A stretch of 64,000 nucleotides of DNA from a virus. Position 1 is the first letter of the stretch. Each line of letters begins with the position of its first letter. The notes under the pieces are model-generated. The model was not told the DNA's origin, searched no databases, and saw only the letters and a list, made by a program, of their open reading frames with translations. Below are positions 9,511 to 16,885 of the stretch, one piece after another. Position numbers and translations under genes: made by a program. The stretch spans positions 1 to 64,000 of IMG/VR virus record IMGVR_UViG_3300035092_000015; one strand, written 5' to 3'.

Positions 9511-9716
9511 TATTCTGGGGGGGTTCCCTCGGTCTGCATTGGTGGCAGCCCCCCGCGATCCGGGGGGCTGCCGTTTAGCAGCGGACAGTGGATGGTGACC
9601 ACCCATTTGCCGTACCGGTATCGGGCCCACGCCTGCAGACCCGCGACTGCTGCCGGATCGTCGTACTCCCATTGGAATCCGCCGCCGTAGGGTCGGGTCA
9701 GCCGTCGCGGATCCAC
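9510..9716 (-). CDS. small hypothetical protein at the end of a leftward operon
   Basis: 68 residues from an ATG overlapping the upstream gene by 19 bases; it ends in TAG right at the terminator stem. The first 50 residues look protein-like (GGGFQWEYDDPAAVAGLQAW, YRYGKWVVTI). The last 20 are encoded by the hairpin and are Pro/Gly-rich. No family recognised. Confidence 0.5.
   Translation of the reverse strand: MDPRRLTRPYGGGFQWEYDDPAAVAGLQAWARYRYGKWVVTIHCPLLNGSPPDRGGLPPMQTEGTPPE
9544..9572. terminator. second G/C hairpin, inside the end of the convergent gene
   Basis: A perfect 12-bp stem, 9544-9555 with 9561-9572, loop of five bases. On the minus strand it falls within the last third of the 9510-9716 reading frame, so either it terminates the leftward operon or that frame is shorter in practice. 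Confidence 0.6.
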
Positions 9717-10042
9717 AGCCGGCCGTCGGTTCCTCGGACATGCCCGGTCTCGGTGTGCCCCGCGCCGAGTAGCGTCCCATACATGGACACCATCGCCTGG
9801 TGGGCGTCGCGGATCCCAAGCAGCCGCTGGTACGGGTACAGGTCCCGCAGCAGGGTCTTACCCATGTACTTCTCGTCGACGTGCGACCCGTCGTCCAACG
9901 CCATCCGGCCCTGCTGTTGGGCTGCTCCTTTCTCTGCAGCCTCAGCTTCGAATGCCTCGATCTTGGCTTGGGTCCGTTCGGCCTGGTCGGCGTGCCAGGC
10001 CATCTTCGCGAAGTTGGCGCTACGGCCGGCTATCTTCGCCAC
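9698..10042 (-). CDS. hypothetical helical protein
   Basis: 114 residues with a strongly helical, charged N-terminal half (AERTQAKIEAFEAEAAEKG) and a mixed C-terminal half containing YPYQRLLGIRDAHQAMVS. It overlaps both neighbours by about 20 bases. Function unknown. Confidence 0.65.
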   Translation of the reverse strand: MAKIAGRSANFAKMAWHADQAERTQAKIEAFEAEAAEKGAAQQQGRMALDDGSHVDEKYMGKTLLRDLYPYQRLLGIRDAHQAMVSMYGTLLGAGHTETGHVRGTDGRLWIRDG

Positions 10043-10379
10043 GGTGGGCCTCCCGGTCGTGTTCGATCAGCAGCTGGCACCAGCCGGGCAGGTCGGGCAG
10101 GAACATGGACCGGTAGGCGTCGCTGCATCGGGCCTGTCCGTCCCGGCCGTCTTTCAACACTGACACCCCGGCGAGGATGACGTAATCGACCTCGCCGTCG
10201 GTGCTGTGCACGGTGACCTCGGTGGGGCGGATCTTGTGGTTGTGGTGCCGGCGCGGGATCGGCGTCGCGCCGACGATCTGGTATTCGGTGGTCCGCTCGC
10301 GGCAGGCGTGCACCGCCTGGGCGATGACCTCCGGGGTCAGGTCGGCGTCCTGGCGCAGGGTGAACGGTTCGCCGGTCAT
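10020..10379 (-). CDS. hypothetical protein
   Basis: 119 residues beginning MTGEPFTLRQDADLTPEVIA. A central beta region (KIRPTEVTVHSTDGEVDYVI) lies between helices. ATGA overlap with the upstream gene shows translational coupling. No recognised motif. Confidence 0.65.
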   Translation of the reverse strand: MTGEPFTLRQDADLTPEVIAQAVHACRERTTEYQIVGATPIPRRHHNHKIRPTEVTVHSTDGEVDYVILAGVSVLKDGRDGQARCSDAYRSMFLPDLPGWCQLLIEHDREAHRGEDSRP

Positions 10380-10843
10380 GCCGCGTCCTCCTCAACCTTC
10401 GCTGGGGTGGTCTTGCGGGGCCGCCCGCCGCGACGCTTCGGCGCCGGTTCCGGCTCGGGGGTCGGCTCGGCGACGATGGGCAGCGGGTAGGCTAGCTGGA
10501 CCCGGGCGATCTGCGCGGTGGACAACGCCCAGGTGGTGTCGTTGTCGGTCCGGAGGATCAACAGGTCGGAGTTGGATCCGGTGGTGGTGGTGGCGACGGC
10601 GACAAGCTCGCCGACGTACTGCTGGTCGCCCATGGCGGCGACCCGGCCGAACCAGCGCTCGAGCACGACCCGGTGTCCGACGAACGGGCGCATGATCTCT
10701 TTGCGGGCTGGGCGCTTCAAGCGCCACAGGGGGGTCTCGATCGGGTCGAGTTCGCCTCGGGTGGGCTTGGTGTCGACGGGCTGGTCGGGCGGGGAGATCG
10801 GCTCGGCCGGGGCGGCGGGGGCGGTCGTGGTGGGGTCGGACAT
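10376..10843 (-). CDS. hypothetical protein with C-terminal AT-hook-like motif
   Basis: 155 residues: a Pro/Thr-rich N-terminus, a central beta-rich domain (residues about 50-120), then a basic tail PKRRGGRPRKTTPAK. The GRP core flanked by Arg/Lys matches an AT-hook, so minor-groove DNA binding is plausible. It lies three bases downstream of a small HTH gene. Confidence 0.65.
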   Translation of the reverse strand: MSDPTTTAPAAPAEPISPPDQPVDTKPTRGELDPIETPLWRLKRPARKEIMRPFVGHRVVLERWFGRVAAMGDQQYVGELVAVATTTTGSNSDLLILRTDNDTTWALSTAQIARVQLAYPLPIVAEPTPEPEPAPKRRGGRPRKTTPAKVEEDAA

Positions 10844-10845
10844 GG

Positions 10846-11022
10846 TCAGTTCTCCTTCTGGTTGAGGTACTGCAGGTAGTCGGATTGGCGGATTCGGAAC
10901 TGGCGCCCGACCCGGGTGTACGGGATGGCGCCTCGGTGGAGCAGCCGCATGACGGCCATCTTCGACACCCGCAGGTCGCGGACGATCTCGGCGGGGGTCA
11001 GGAACGGGTCGTCGTCGTTCAT
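10846..11022 (-). CDS. small helix-turn-helix protein, excisionase/MerR-like (HTH_17)
   Basis: 58 residues that are almost entirely a winged HTH: FLTPAEIVRDLRVSKMAVMR is the helix pair, followed by GAIPYTRVGRQFRIRQSDY, the wing typical of the excisionase family. Role: transcriptional control or recombination directionality. There is no integrase in the window, so regulation is likelier. ATGA overlap with the upstream gene. Confidence 0.8.
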   Translation of the reverse strand: MNDDDPFLTPAEIVRDLRVSKMAVMRLLHRGAIPYTRVGRQFRIRQSDYLQYLNQKEN

Positions 11023-11288
11023 AGCAGTTCCAGCCCGGGGAAGTAGTACACGTACTCGTCCAGGGCGCGGGGTCCGGTCCGGACGATCGCGGCGAGCAGG
11101 TGCGCGTCGCCGACCCCGATGTGGTGTACGGCGGCGAGGATCAGCAGGCACAGTTTCTGCGCCGTCCCGACCAGGGCGGGGTGTCCTCCGTGGGCGTGGG
11201 TGGTGCGGATCCCGGCGTCGCGGTTCATAGCCACCCACCGGTCGGTGTTGACGATCAGGGTGACCCTCTGCTCGGCGGGGGCGGTCAT
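11019..11288 (-). CDS. hypothetical protein
   Basis: 89 residues starting MTAPAEQRVTLIVNTDRWVA (ATG at 11288). It has a hydrophobic helix (KLCLLILAAVHHIGVGDAHL) that may be buried rather than membrane-spanning. It overlaps both neighbours by four bases. No family recognised. Confidence 0.6.
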   Translation of the reverse strand: MTAPAEQRVTLIVNTDRWVAMNRDAGIRTTHAHGGHPALVGTAQKLCLLILAAVHHIGVGDAHLLAAIVRTGPRALDEYVYYFPGLELL

Positions 11289-11473
11289 GGGTGGGCCCAC
11301 GGCTTCGGGCCGTTGTCGAACGCTGTCTGCATCCGGGCCATCCGGGCGTCCCACTCCGGGGTGTGGACCAACCCCCGTGCCTTCTCGGAGTTGTAGTGCG
11401 CCAGCTGAGAGATCCAGTCGGTGTTCGCCCGAGCCCACCGGCGGTACTCGGGGTTGGTCCTGCGTCTGAACAT
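11285..11473 (-). CDS. small basic hypothetical protein
   Basis: 62 residues, Arg- and Trp-rich at the N-terminus (MFRRRTNPEYRRWARANTDW) and helical after. An AGAGAGGAGCAC ribosome site lies directly upstream. Unknown function; possibly nucleic-acid binding. Confidence 0.6.
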   Translation of the reverse strand: MFRRRTNPEYRRWARANTDWISQLAHYNSEKARGLVHTPEWDARMARMQTAFDNGPKPWAHP

Positions 11474-11548
11474 GTCGTGCTCCTCTCTGGTTTCACGTGG
11501 ATCCGGGGAATACAGCGAGGGGGCCGCCGTAGCGACCCCCTCGGTGTG

Positions 11549-12382
11549 TCAGACTGCCGCCAACTCAAGCTCGGAGTCCGCCTGGCGTGCGAGTTCGATG
11601 GCCTTCTTCGCCGCGCCGCGCCCACATCCGGTCGCCCGCATCAGCTGTACGAGCGAGATGTCCGGAGCCTGTACGGCCAGTTCGCGTGCCTTCTGGGCTG
11701 CCACCATGCGCTGCTTGTTAAGCTGGCGCTGGTCGACGGCCGTCTCGACTGTCGCGACCTCGATCGGCGCAACCGCATCGAATCCCCGGGCGAGCTTAGA
11801 CTCGACCTGAAGCTCCATCGCCTCGATCTTGGCGAAGTCCGGGCGGACCAGAACCCGCAGGATCTGGGCTGCCGGGATTACTCCGACGATGAACCCCGCC
11901 AGGACCCGCAGGATCCAGTGGGGGGCCGGGGCCATCACGTTGACCGCGATGGACGCCGTGACCGGGAGCACCATGATGTACATGGCGACCTTCTTGGAGC
12001 TGTCGGACGCGGCGGGTTCGCCAGCGATCCGGATGCAGTTGACGATCAGCAGGTCTGCGGCGATCGGGACTCCACCTACCAGCAGCAGCATTCCCAGGAT
12101 GTGAGTCACCTCTTGGAGGAGGAGGGCGTAGTTGCCCACTGGGGTTGTCACGTGCAGGTATGGGAGGATCAGCCCGAGCAGAAACGCGATCTGGTGGGGC
12201 ATTGAGACGCCGAGGGCGATCTTCGTGATGCGAACGCTGTTCTTCGCGATCTCGTCAAGCGCGTCGAGCATCTTCTTTGCCGCGCCCTTCGCGTGTTCCC
12301 TTGCGAAGAGCGCCGCCTGGCTGACCCCGCGAGGGGCGTCAGGCGTGTTGTTGGCGGCAGGGGTGGCGGTGTCGGCATTCAT
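11549..12382 (-). CDS. membrane protein with C-terminal HTH, plasmid SpdB/DUF2637-like
   Basis: 277 residues; the ATG at 12382 follows an AAGGAG site. Four hydrophobic segments lie between about residues 55 and 170 (HQIAFLLGLILPYL, VTHILGMLLLVGGVPIAA, VAMYIMVLPVTASIAVNV, LRVLAGFIVGVIPAA). The C-terminal 60 residues are soluble and end in LVQLMRATGCGRGAAKKAIE, an HTH-like pair. Membrane spans plus a terminal DNA-binding-like helix recall spread/transfer proteins of actinomycete plasmids, though that match is by eye. First gene of the leftward operon, after an unusually long leader. Confidence 0.7.
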   Translation of the reverse strand: MNADTATPAANNTPDAPRGVSQAALFAREHAKGAAKKMLDALDEIAKNSVRITKIALGVSMPHQIAFLLGLILPYLHVTTPVGNYALLLQEVTHILGMLLLVGGVPIAADLLIVNCIRIAGEPAASDSSKKVAMYIMVLPVTASIAVNVMAPAPHWILRVLAGFIVGVIPAAQILRVLVRPDFAKIEAMELQVESKLARGFDAVAPIEVATVETAVDQRQLNKQRMVAAQKARELAVQAPDISLVQLMRATGCGRGAAKKAIELARQADSELELAAV

Positions 12383-12560
12383 GCCGATCTCCTTCCGGTT
12401 GTGGAATCCGGGCTGACTCCCGGTGCGGGGGGTGGGTTCGGCGCGGCTCCTGCCGACGAGGTCAGCGCCGGCAGGGCACCCCTGCCGGGCGCCGCGCGCC
12501 CCACACCCCCCTGATCGGGGGTCAGAACCGGGGGCCACTGCCCCCTGCTCTGTCTGTTCC

Positions 12561-12577
12561 GCTGTGGAGTTCTCAAG
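12561..12577 (-). promoter_or_regulatory. rRNA-like antitermination (boxA-type) sequence in the leader
   Basis: Read on the minus strand the element is CTTGAGAACTCCACAGC. It resembles the TTGAGAACTCAACAG sequence of actinobacterial rRNA leaders and spacers, where it is part of the Nus antitermination signal. It lies about 60 bases downstream of the promoter at 12635-12664, inside a 250-nt untranslated leader that also holds G/C hairpins (for example CCGGCAGGG paired with CCCTGCCGG). Role inferred. Confidence 0.45.
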
Positions 12578-12634
12578 GTCCGGGTCTCGCCGGGGTCCGC
12601 CCCGGGGGGCGTCCGGTCCGGCTGGACTGCGTCC

Positions 12635-12664
12635 ATTTTACCACGGTGCCACCCCCTGTGTCAA
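12635..12664 (-). promoter_or_regulatory. strong sigma-70-type promoter for the 12.4-9.5 kb leftward operon
   Basis: On the minus strand: TTGACA at -35, an 18-base spacer, TAAAAT at -10. The -35 and spacer carry the phage-wide element, here TGACAC-N5-GTGGCA. The start point would be near 12628, about 245 bases before the first start codon; no gene is visible in that stretch. Confidence 0.8.
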
Positions 12665-12681
12665 GTCCGATTCCACACGAC

Positions 12682-12711
12682 TTGCCACCGGGGGTGTCGG
12701 GATGGTTTCCT
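12682..12711 (+). promoter_or_regulatory. divergent promoter or regulator site, TTGCCA...TTTCCT
   Basis: A 30-base element nearly matching the one at 42203-42232: TTGCCA, 18 bases including GGGGTGTC, then TTTCCT. Both copies sit just before a rightward gene. The -10-like TTTCCT is poor for a housekeeping sigma factor, so this may need an activator or be a binding site. The SD GAGAGGAG and ATG 12738 follow. Confidence 0.5.
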
Positions 12712-12737
12712 AGACGCTGGATGAGAGGAGCTTGGAC

Positions 12738-13190
12738 ATGGTCAACGACCACAGGGTCAACCACAAGCAACGGCGGGGCATCGCCCGCACCAGGTGGACC
12801 TCCGAGCAGCACGACCGGTACAACGACCCACTGGTCGACATCGAACTGGCCCGAGCAGACGCCGGGCGGAGACCCGAACCGCTGGTCCAGGTCACCATGA
12901 CCCACCAGACCGCCCGGCAGATCATGATCGCGCTCGGGATCAACTCCACCCGGTACGGGCTGGAGGTCCGGCAGCTCCTGACCGGGCTGAACATCATGCT
13001 GATCGGGATGGTCGCCGGGCCGGAACCGAGCACCCCCCACGGGCCGGGCCACGGCTGCCGCACCTGCCGGATCCTGAAGCCGATCCACCCCGGGTCGGCG
13101 TGCTGCAACGCCTGTTTCTGGGAGAACCCGGAGCAGTACATCGAGTTCCCGACCGTCTGCGAGCACCGGCTCGAGGCGCTCGATGTCTGA
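12738..13190 (+). CDS. hypothetical protein with zinc-binding C-terminus
   Basis: 150 residues; ATG 12738 follows GAGAGGAG at good spacing. The N-terminal half is helical (VTMTHQTARQIMIALGINST). Residues about 103-142 carry five cysteines and several histidines (GHGCRTCRILKPIHPG, CCNACFW, CEHRLEALDV), a likely zinc site. First gene of a rightward accessory operon. Confidence 0.65.
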   Translation: MVNDHRVNHKQRRGIARTRWTSEQHDRYNDPLVDIELARADAGRRPEPLVQVTMTHQTARQIMIALGINSTRYGLEVRQLLTGLNIMLIGMVAGPEPSTPHGPGHGCRTCRILKPIHPGSACCNACFWENPEQYIEFPTVCEHRLEALDV

Positions 13191-13359
13191 CCTCGGGTGG
13201 TGCCAAGCCACGACGACAGCGCAGGCGTTCGGCAGCTCCTGGGCCTCCTCGACCTGGTCCTGCCAACGCCGCGCGACCCGCGAAGTCGACGGCGAGAAGC
13301 TGTGCTGGCAACATGCCAGGATCGCCGAGAGGTCCAAGCAGGAGGCGGGCCGTGGTTAG
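13183..13359 (+). CDS. small protein, 58 residues, in an overlapping operon position
   Basis: ATG at 13183 overlaps the previous stop by eight bases; the frame ends in TAG, overlapping the next start by eight. It begins MSDLGWCQATTTAQAFGSSW, then CQRRATREVDGEKLCWQHA. The C-x19-C-x13-C-x2-H pattern resembles a small zinc-binding domain. The gene fills the gap between two clear genes, which supports it. Confidence 0.6.
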   Translation: MSDLGWCQATTTAQAFGSSWASSTWSCQRRATREVDGEKLCWQHARIAERSKQEAGRG

Positions 13360-14224
13360 CCTCCGGCCGCAGGACCTGCCCCAGCTGCGCGACGATCTGG
13401 CCCGGTTCGGCCAGACCGACATCGGCGCCGCGATGTTCACCCTGGTCGACCAGTACGACAGCGACACCGCCGCCACCGCCGAATCGATGACCCAGGCGTT
13501 GCAACTGGCCGACGCGACCCTGTTCTACGTCACCCCGGAGATGTGCGAACTGGTCGACGTCGCCGCCCGGACCCTGCCGGAGTTCGCCATGTCACCCGAC
13601 GACCCGCCATCGCAGGTCGGGCTGGCCTGGCTGGCCCGCCCCATCTGCGACGTGACGATGGACGTCCCACCCAGGCCGATCGCCGCATGCGCGACCTCCT
13701 GGATCACCACCGGCGGGACCGTCCGGCTATCGCAGCACCTGGAACGCGACACCCTGCCGATCGAACGGCGGATCCGGGACAAGCTGCCCGGGTTGGGGTT
13801 CCCGGTTGTGTTCCCGATGGGCGCCTGGGATGCCCCGCTGGACGAGCAGGGGATGCCGGTCGCGGTGTCGAATGGCGCCACCCGGCACATTCTGGCGGCG
13901 ATCAAAACCCTGTGGTTGTTGCTGCGACAGCCGATGACTGAACAGGAGGAGGTGGTCCTGCCTCGGCCGGTGCGTCGCCGGCTGGCGCGGGAGGGCAGGG
14001 AACCGCCGCCGGTGCGGGTGATCCGGCTGCGCCGCCCGCCGGGGCGTAGCTCCGAGCCGGGGGAGCCGGTGCAGTGGCACCACCGGTGGATTGTGCGGGG
14101 CCATTGGCGGCAGCAGCCGTTCGGGCCTGGTCGGGGTCTGCGCCGCCCGCAGTGGATCTCGCCGTTTGTTAAGGGGCCGGAGGATGCCCCGTTGATAGGA
14201 GGAGAGAAGGTGCATCTGCTGTGA
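13352..14224 (+). CDS. conserved actinobacterial-type hypothetical protein
   Basis: 290 residues from GTG 13352. The protein is mostly helical with a hydrophobic segment near 205-215 (AAIKTLWLLLRQP). The C-terminal third has a distinctive Trp/Arg-rich pattern: PVQWHHRWIVRGHWRQQPFG, RRPQWISPFVKGPEDAPL and a final EKVHLL. That ending looks familiar from proteins of actinobacterial genomes and plasmids, but no function is known to me. Confidence 0.7.
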   Translation: MVSLRPQDLPQLRDDLARFGQTDIGAAMFTLVDQYDSDTAATAESMTQALQLADATLFYVTPEMCELVDVAARTLPEFAMSPDDPPSQVGLAWLARPICDVTMDVPPRPIAACATSWITTGGTVRLSQHLERDTLPIERRIRDKLPGLGFPVVFPMGAWDAPLDEQGMPVAVSNGATRHILAAIKTLWLLLRQPMTEQEEVVLPRPVRRRLAREGREPPPVRVIRLRRPPGRSSEPGEPVQWHHRWIVRGHWRQQPFGPGRGLRRPQWISPFVKGPEDAPLIGGEKVHLL

Positions 14225-14598
14225 GAGATGGACTGGTTTATGAACAGCCGGATCCGCGTGAGTCCAAGCTGCCGCTGTGGGCCCGGCAGCGGTTGGCGGG
14301 GATGCGCAGCTGGGTGGCGTACGCCCGGGACCAGATGGTGGAGGCGCAGGCCGCCGCCCAACAGGCGATCGCCGGCACCGACCCGTCGGTCACCGACACG
14401 GTGTACGTGTTGGAGATGGGGGCGACGGCCAGCGAGGTCGGGCTGCCGCCGGGGCAGGTGGTCCGGTTCAAGCTGGGCGAGAAGCAGGGGATCGACGCCC
14501 AGATCGTCGACGGGAGGTTGGAGCTATCGGCGCACCGGGGGCAGCTGGTGCTGCGTACCCGGTTCCAGAACGAGGTATACGTCCAGGTCGAGCCGTGA
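14221..14598 (+). CDS. hypothetical protein, helix plus beta domain
   Basis: 125 residues; the GTG overlaps the previous stop (GTGA), and AGGAGGAG lies just upstream. The first 55 residues form an Ala/Gln-rich helix (QMVEAQAAAQQAIAG); the rest is beta-rich with charged turns (GQVVRFKLGEKQGIDAQI). Unknown function. Confidence 0.6.
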   Translation: MRDGLVYEQPDPRESKLPLWARQRLAGMRSWVAYARDQMVEAQAAAQQAIAGTDPSVTDTVYVLEMGATASEVGLPPGQVVRFKLGEKQGIDAQIVDGRLELSAHRGQLVLRTRFQNEVYVQVEP

Positions 14599-14648
14599 CC
14601 TGGTCGGAGTTCAGCCATGTGTGGTCGGCGCTCGACAGGAGGATCCTG

Positions 14649-15275
14649 ATGGGAGACAGCAAGATGGAGACACGCAGGTCACAGCTGGACCGGGAGATTG
14701 CCCGGCATCGCGACAAGCTCGAACGGGCGGAGGCGCTGCGCGAACAGCTGGCGGGCGTCCCGGATACCGACCCGTTCCCGGACGGGATGGTCCTGGTGTT
14801 CGACGCCCGGTTCGCCGGCAGCGAACGGACCTACTCGTACGCGGCGCTGCGGGCAGCGGGCCGCTGGTTCCTGACCGGGACCCGCGAGGCCAGCGGCGTT
14901 GGCGGGCTGGCCTGGGCGGAGTTGGTCGACTGGTGGATCGAACACCGGGTGGACATGGTCGGGTTCTACGAGCAGACCTCGGTGCACAGCCTGGGCGACC
15001 TGCCGCAGCCGCCGGCACCGCCGAAGAAGGTCGAGATCCGGGGCGGCGGGCGGGTCCAGAAGGACGGCACGACCACCAGGGCGTTCCCGGTTGTGTTCTG
15101 CGGGAACTCGGGTGAGGACCACGACGGGCACATCTGGCACTCCACCGACGCCTGGGCTGCCCAGTGGTGCGCGGGGCAGGGGACGCTGTCCTGCGAGGAC
15201 ACGGGCCGCACCCCACCCCACGGAGCGCATGTTTGGCACCAGGACGGCCGGCGCCTCCACTGCATGGGCGGGTGA
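14649..15275 (+). CDS. hypothetical protein with coiled-coil start and Cys/His-rich end
   Basis: 208 residues from ATG 14649, chosen because AGGAGG lies five bases upstream; GTG 14595, overlapping the previous stop, is the alternative. The N-terminus is a charged helix (QLDREIARHRDKLERAEALR). Residues 40-110 are mixed alpha/beta. The last 60 residues contain four cysteines and many histidines and tryptophans (VFCGNSGEDHDGHIWHS, WCAGQGTLSCEDTG), suggesting metal binding. Confidence 0.6.
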   Translation: MGDSKMETRRSQLDREIARHRDKLERAEALREQLAGVPDTDPFPDGMVLVFDARFAGSERTYSYAALRAAGRWFLTGTREASGVGGLAWAELVDWWIEHRVDMVGFYEQTSVHSLGDLPQPPAPPKKVEIRGGGRVQKDGTTTRAFPVVFCGNSGEDHDGHIWHSTDAWAAQWCAGQGTLSCEDTGRTPPHGAHVWHQDGRRLHCMGG

Positions 15276-15283
15276 CATCCGAC

Positions 15284-15312
15284 TTGACACCGGGCGTGTC
15301 ATCTGGTAGTAT
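15284..15312 (+). promoter_or_regulatory. promoter with perfect TGACAC-N5-GTGTCA operator
   Basis: TTGACA at 15284, 17-base spacer, TAGTAT at 15307. The inverted repeat TGACAC (15285-15290) and GTGTCA (15296-15301) overlaps the -35 and spacer. It would drive the 15363, 15671 and 16886 genes with a leader of about 45 bases carrying an AGAGAGGAG ribosome site. Confidence 0.8.
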
Positions 15313-15362
15313 GGGTTCTGGGGGGAACACACCCCCAGCCCCACCAGAGAGGAGCCACCCGG

Positions 15363-15614
15363 ATGTCACGACTGGCCGACCGGAGCATCAGCACCACCCA
15401 GGTTGACGTCCAGAACCCCGCTACTACGATCGTTGACGAAGACGACTTGGCCTGGCGGGTCGAGTGCGAGGGAGGCTGCAAACGGCGGATCCACGTCGCC
15501 AAGCGGGACTACACCCCGGTTGACTACGCCGACCCGAACGGCCCGCTGACCTGCACCGAGTACAACCGCCCGGGAGCCCGCCGCTGCGCGCTGTGCGGCC
15601 CGTTCACCAAGTAA
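15363..15614 (+). CDS. small zinc-binding protein
   Basis: 83 residues with five cysteines in two groups: VECEGGCKRRIH in the middle and LTCTEYNRPGARRCALCGP at the end. It is directly downstream of a strong promoter and directly upstream of a hairpin, so it may be made in excess of the next genes. Function unknown. Confidence 0.65.
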   Translation: MSRLADRSISTTQVDVQNPATTIVDEDDLAWRVECEGGCKRRIHVAKRDYTPVDYADPNGPLTCTEYNRPGARRCALCGPFTK

Positions 15615-15621
15615 CACCCCC

Positions 15622-15647
15622 GGCCGGGGGGCAGCCGCCCCCCGGCC
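15622..15647 (+). terminator. intercistronic hairpin (attenuating terminator)
   Basis: An 11-bp perfect stem, 15622-15632 with 15637-15647, four-base loop, no T run. It lies between two co-directional genes, so it probably lowers readthrough or stabilises the upstream message. Confidence 0.6.
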
Positions 15648-15670
15648 ACAACCATCTGAGAGGACCCGAA

Positions 15671-16825
15671 ATGACCGAGCCCCGCACCCTCACCCGCAAC
15701 GCCAGCCTCACCGACATCCACACCCTGCTGCTCGGACAGCACGCCCGCAAGGTCGACATCATCGCCCCCATCGGCGCGCTGCTGGCCGACGCCGGGCGGC
15801 TCGTCGTCAAGGGCGAACCGCAGGTCACCACCGACGGGGTGTCCCCCGACAGCGTGTTCCTCCCGACCGCCTTGTGCGACGGCGGGATCGCCGATCGGGT
15901 CGGGCACGACCTGTCCGCCAAGTACCTGTCCACCTGCCGCGAGAAGGCCATCGACCTGTACGACCAGAACGTCAACACCTGGCTGCAGCACCCCGACAAC
16001 GCCGGCAAGAAGTACCTGGTCCGGGGTCTGACCAACGACGACGGCACCGCAATCGCCCGCGCGTTCCTGTCCGACAGCTACAAGGTCATCGACAACATCG
16101 ACGTCCTGATGACCGTCCTGGACGGGCTGCGCGAAGCCGGAGTCGACGTCGAGGTCACCTCGTGCGACCTGACCGACCGGCGGATGTACCTGCGGGTCAA
16201 GTCCGAAGCCGTCGCCCTGGCCGTCCCGGAACTGGTCCGGGGCTACCGCAGCCCCTACAACGGCAAGACCGGCGAGGAGCTGCCCCTGATGTTCGCCGGG
16301 TTCGAGGTGTCGAACTCGGAGGTCGGACACGGTGCCTTCTCGATCGCTCCCCGGGTGATCCTGGAAGTCTGCGGCAACGGAATGACCCGCCGGTTCGACG
16401 CGGTCCGCTCGCAGCACCTGGGCGGGAAGCTCGAAGATGAAGGGACCATCGTCTGGTCCCAGGCCACCCAGGAGAAGAACCTCGCGCTGATCCGGTCCAA
16501 GACGGTCGACGCCGTGAAGGGGTTCCTGTCCAGCGAGTACCTGCAGAAGGTGGCCGGCGAGATGGCCGCCGAGGCTGGGGTGGAGATCGCGAGGCCGGAG
16601 GAGACCATCAAGCACGTCGCGAAGACGATGCGCTACACCGAGGAGCAGCAGGCCGACATCCTGCGGATGTTCATCAAGGGCGGCGCGGTGACCGCGATCG
16701 GCGTGATGCACGCGGTGACCGCGTCGGCGCAGGGCCAGCCCGACGCTGACCTGGCGGCGGACATGGAGGCGGACTCGATGCGGGTCCTGTCGCTGGCCGC
16801 CGCCCACGGGCGGGCCACCCGCTAA
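15671..16825 (+). CDS. DUF932-family phage/plasmid protein
   Basis: 384 residues from ATG 15671 behind a GAGAGGA site. It has DUF932 features: LSDSYKVIDNIDVLMTVLDG in the N-terminal half and the signature SNSEVGHGAFSIAPRVILEV followed by GNGMTRRFD. A helical C-terminal region follows. DUF932 proteins are common in phages and plasmids, often near recombination genes, but their activity is not established to my knowledge. Flanked by hairpins on both sides and read from the promoter at 15284. Confidence 0.75.
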   Translation: MTEPRTLTRNASLTDIHTLLLGQHARKVDIIAPIGALLADAGRLVVKGEPQVTTDGVSPDSVFLPTALCDGGIADRVGHDLSAKYLSTCREKAIDLYDQNVNTWLQHPDNAGKKYLVRGLTNDDGTAIARAFLSDSYKVIDNIDVLMTVLDGLREAGVDVEVTSCDLTDRRMYLRVKSEAVALAVPELVRGYRSPYNGKTGEELPLMFAGFEVSNSEVGHGAFSIAPRVILEVCGNGMTRRFDAVRSQHLGGKLEDEGTIVWSQATQEKNLALIRSKTVDAVKGFLSSEYLQKVAGEMAAEAGVEIARPEETIKHVAKTMRYTEEQQADILRMFIKGGAVTAIGVMHAVTASAQGQPDADLAADMEADSMRVLSLAAAHGRATR

Positions 16826-16833
16826 CCGGACCG

Positions 16834-16860
16834 GCCCCCACCCCCCCCGGGGGTGGGGGC
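16834..16860 (+). terminator. intercistronic G/C hairpin
   Basis: 12-bp stem, 16834-16845 with 16849-16860, very short C loop and no T run. Like the 15622 hairpin it separates two co-directional genes and may tune their relative expression. Confidence 0.55.
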
Positions 16861-16885
16861 ACCTCCCCGCCACGAAGGAGAAGCC

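Noticed and set aside
9475-9819. 114-residue minus-strand frame across the lysis terminators
   Set aside because: Pro/Arg/Gly-rich, crosses both hairpins, and overlaps better candidates in another frame.
12794-13351. N-terminal extension of the 13352 gene
   Set aside because: It overlaps the 12738 and 13183 genes, is Arg/Pro-rich and lacks protein-like features; GTG 13352 gives the standard short overlap.
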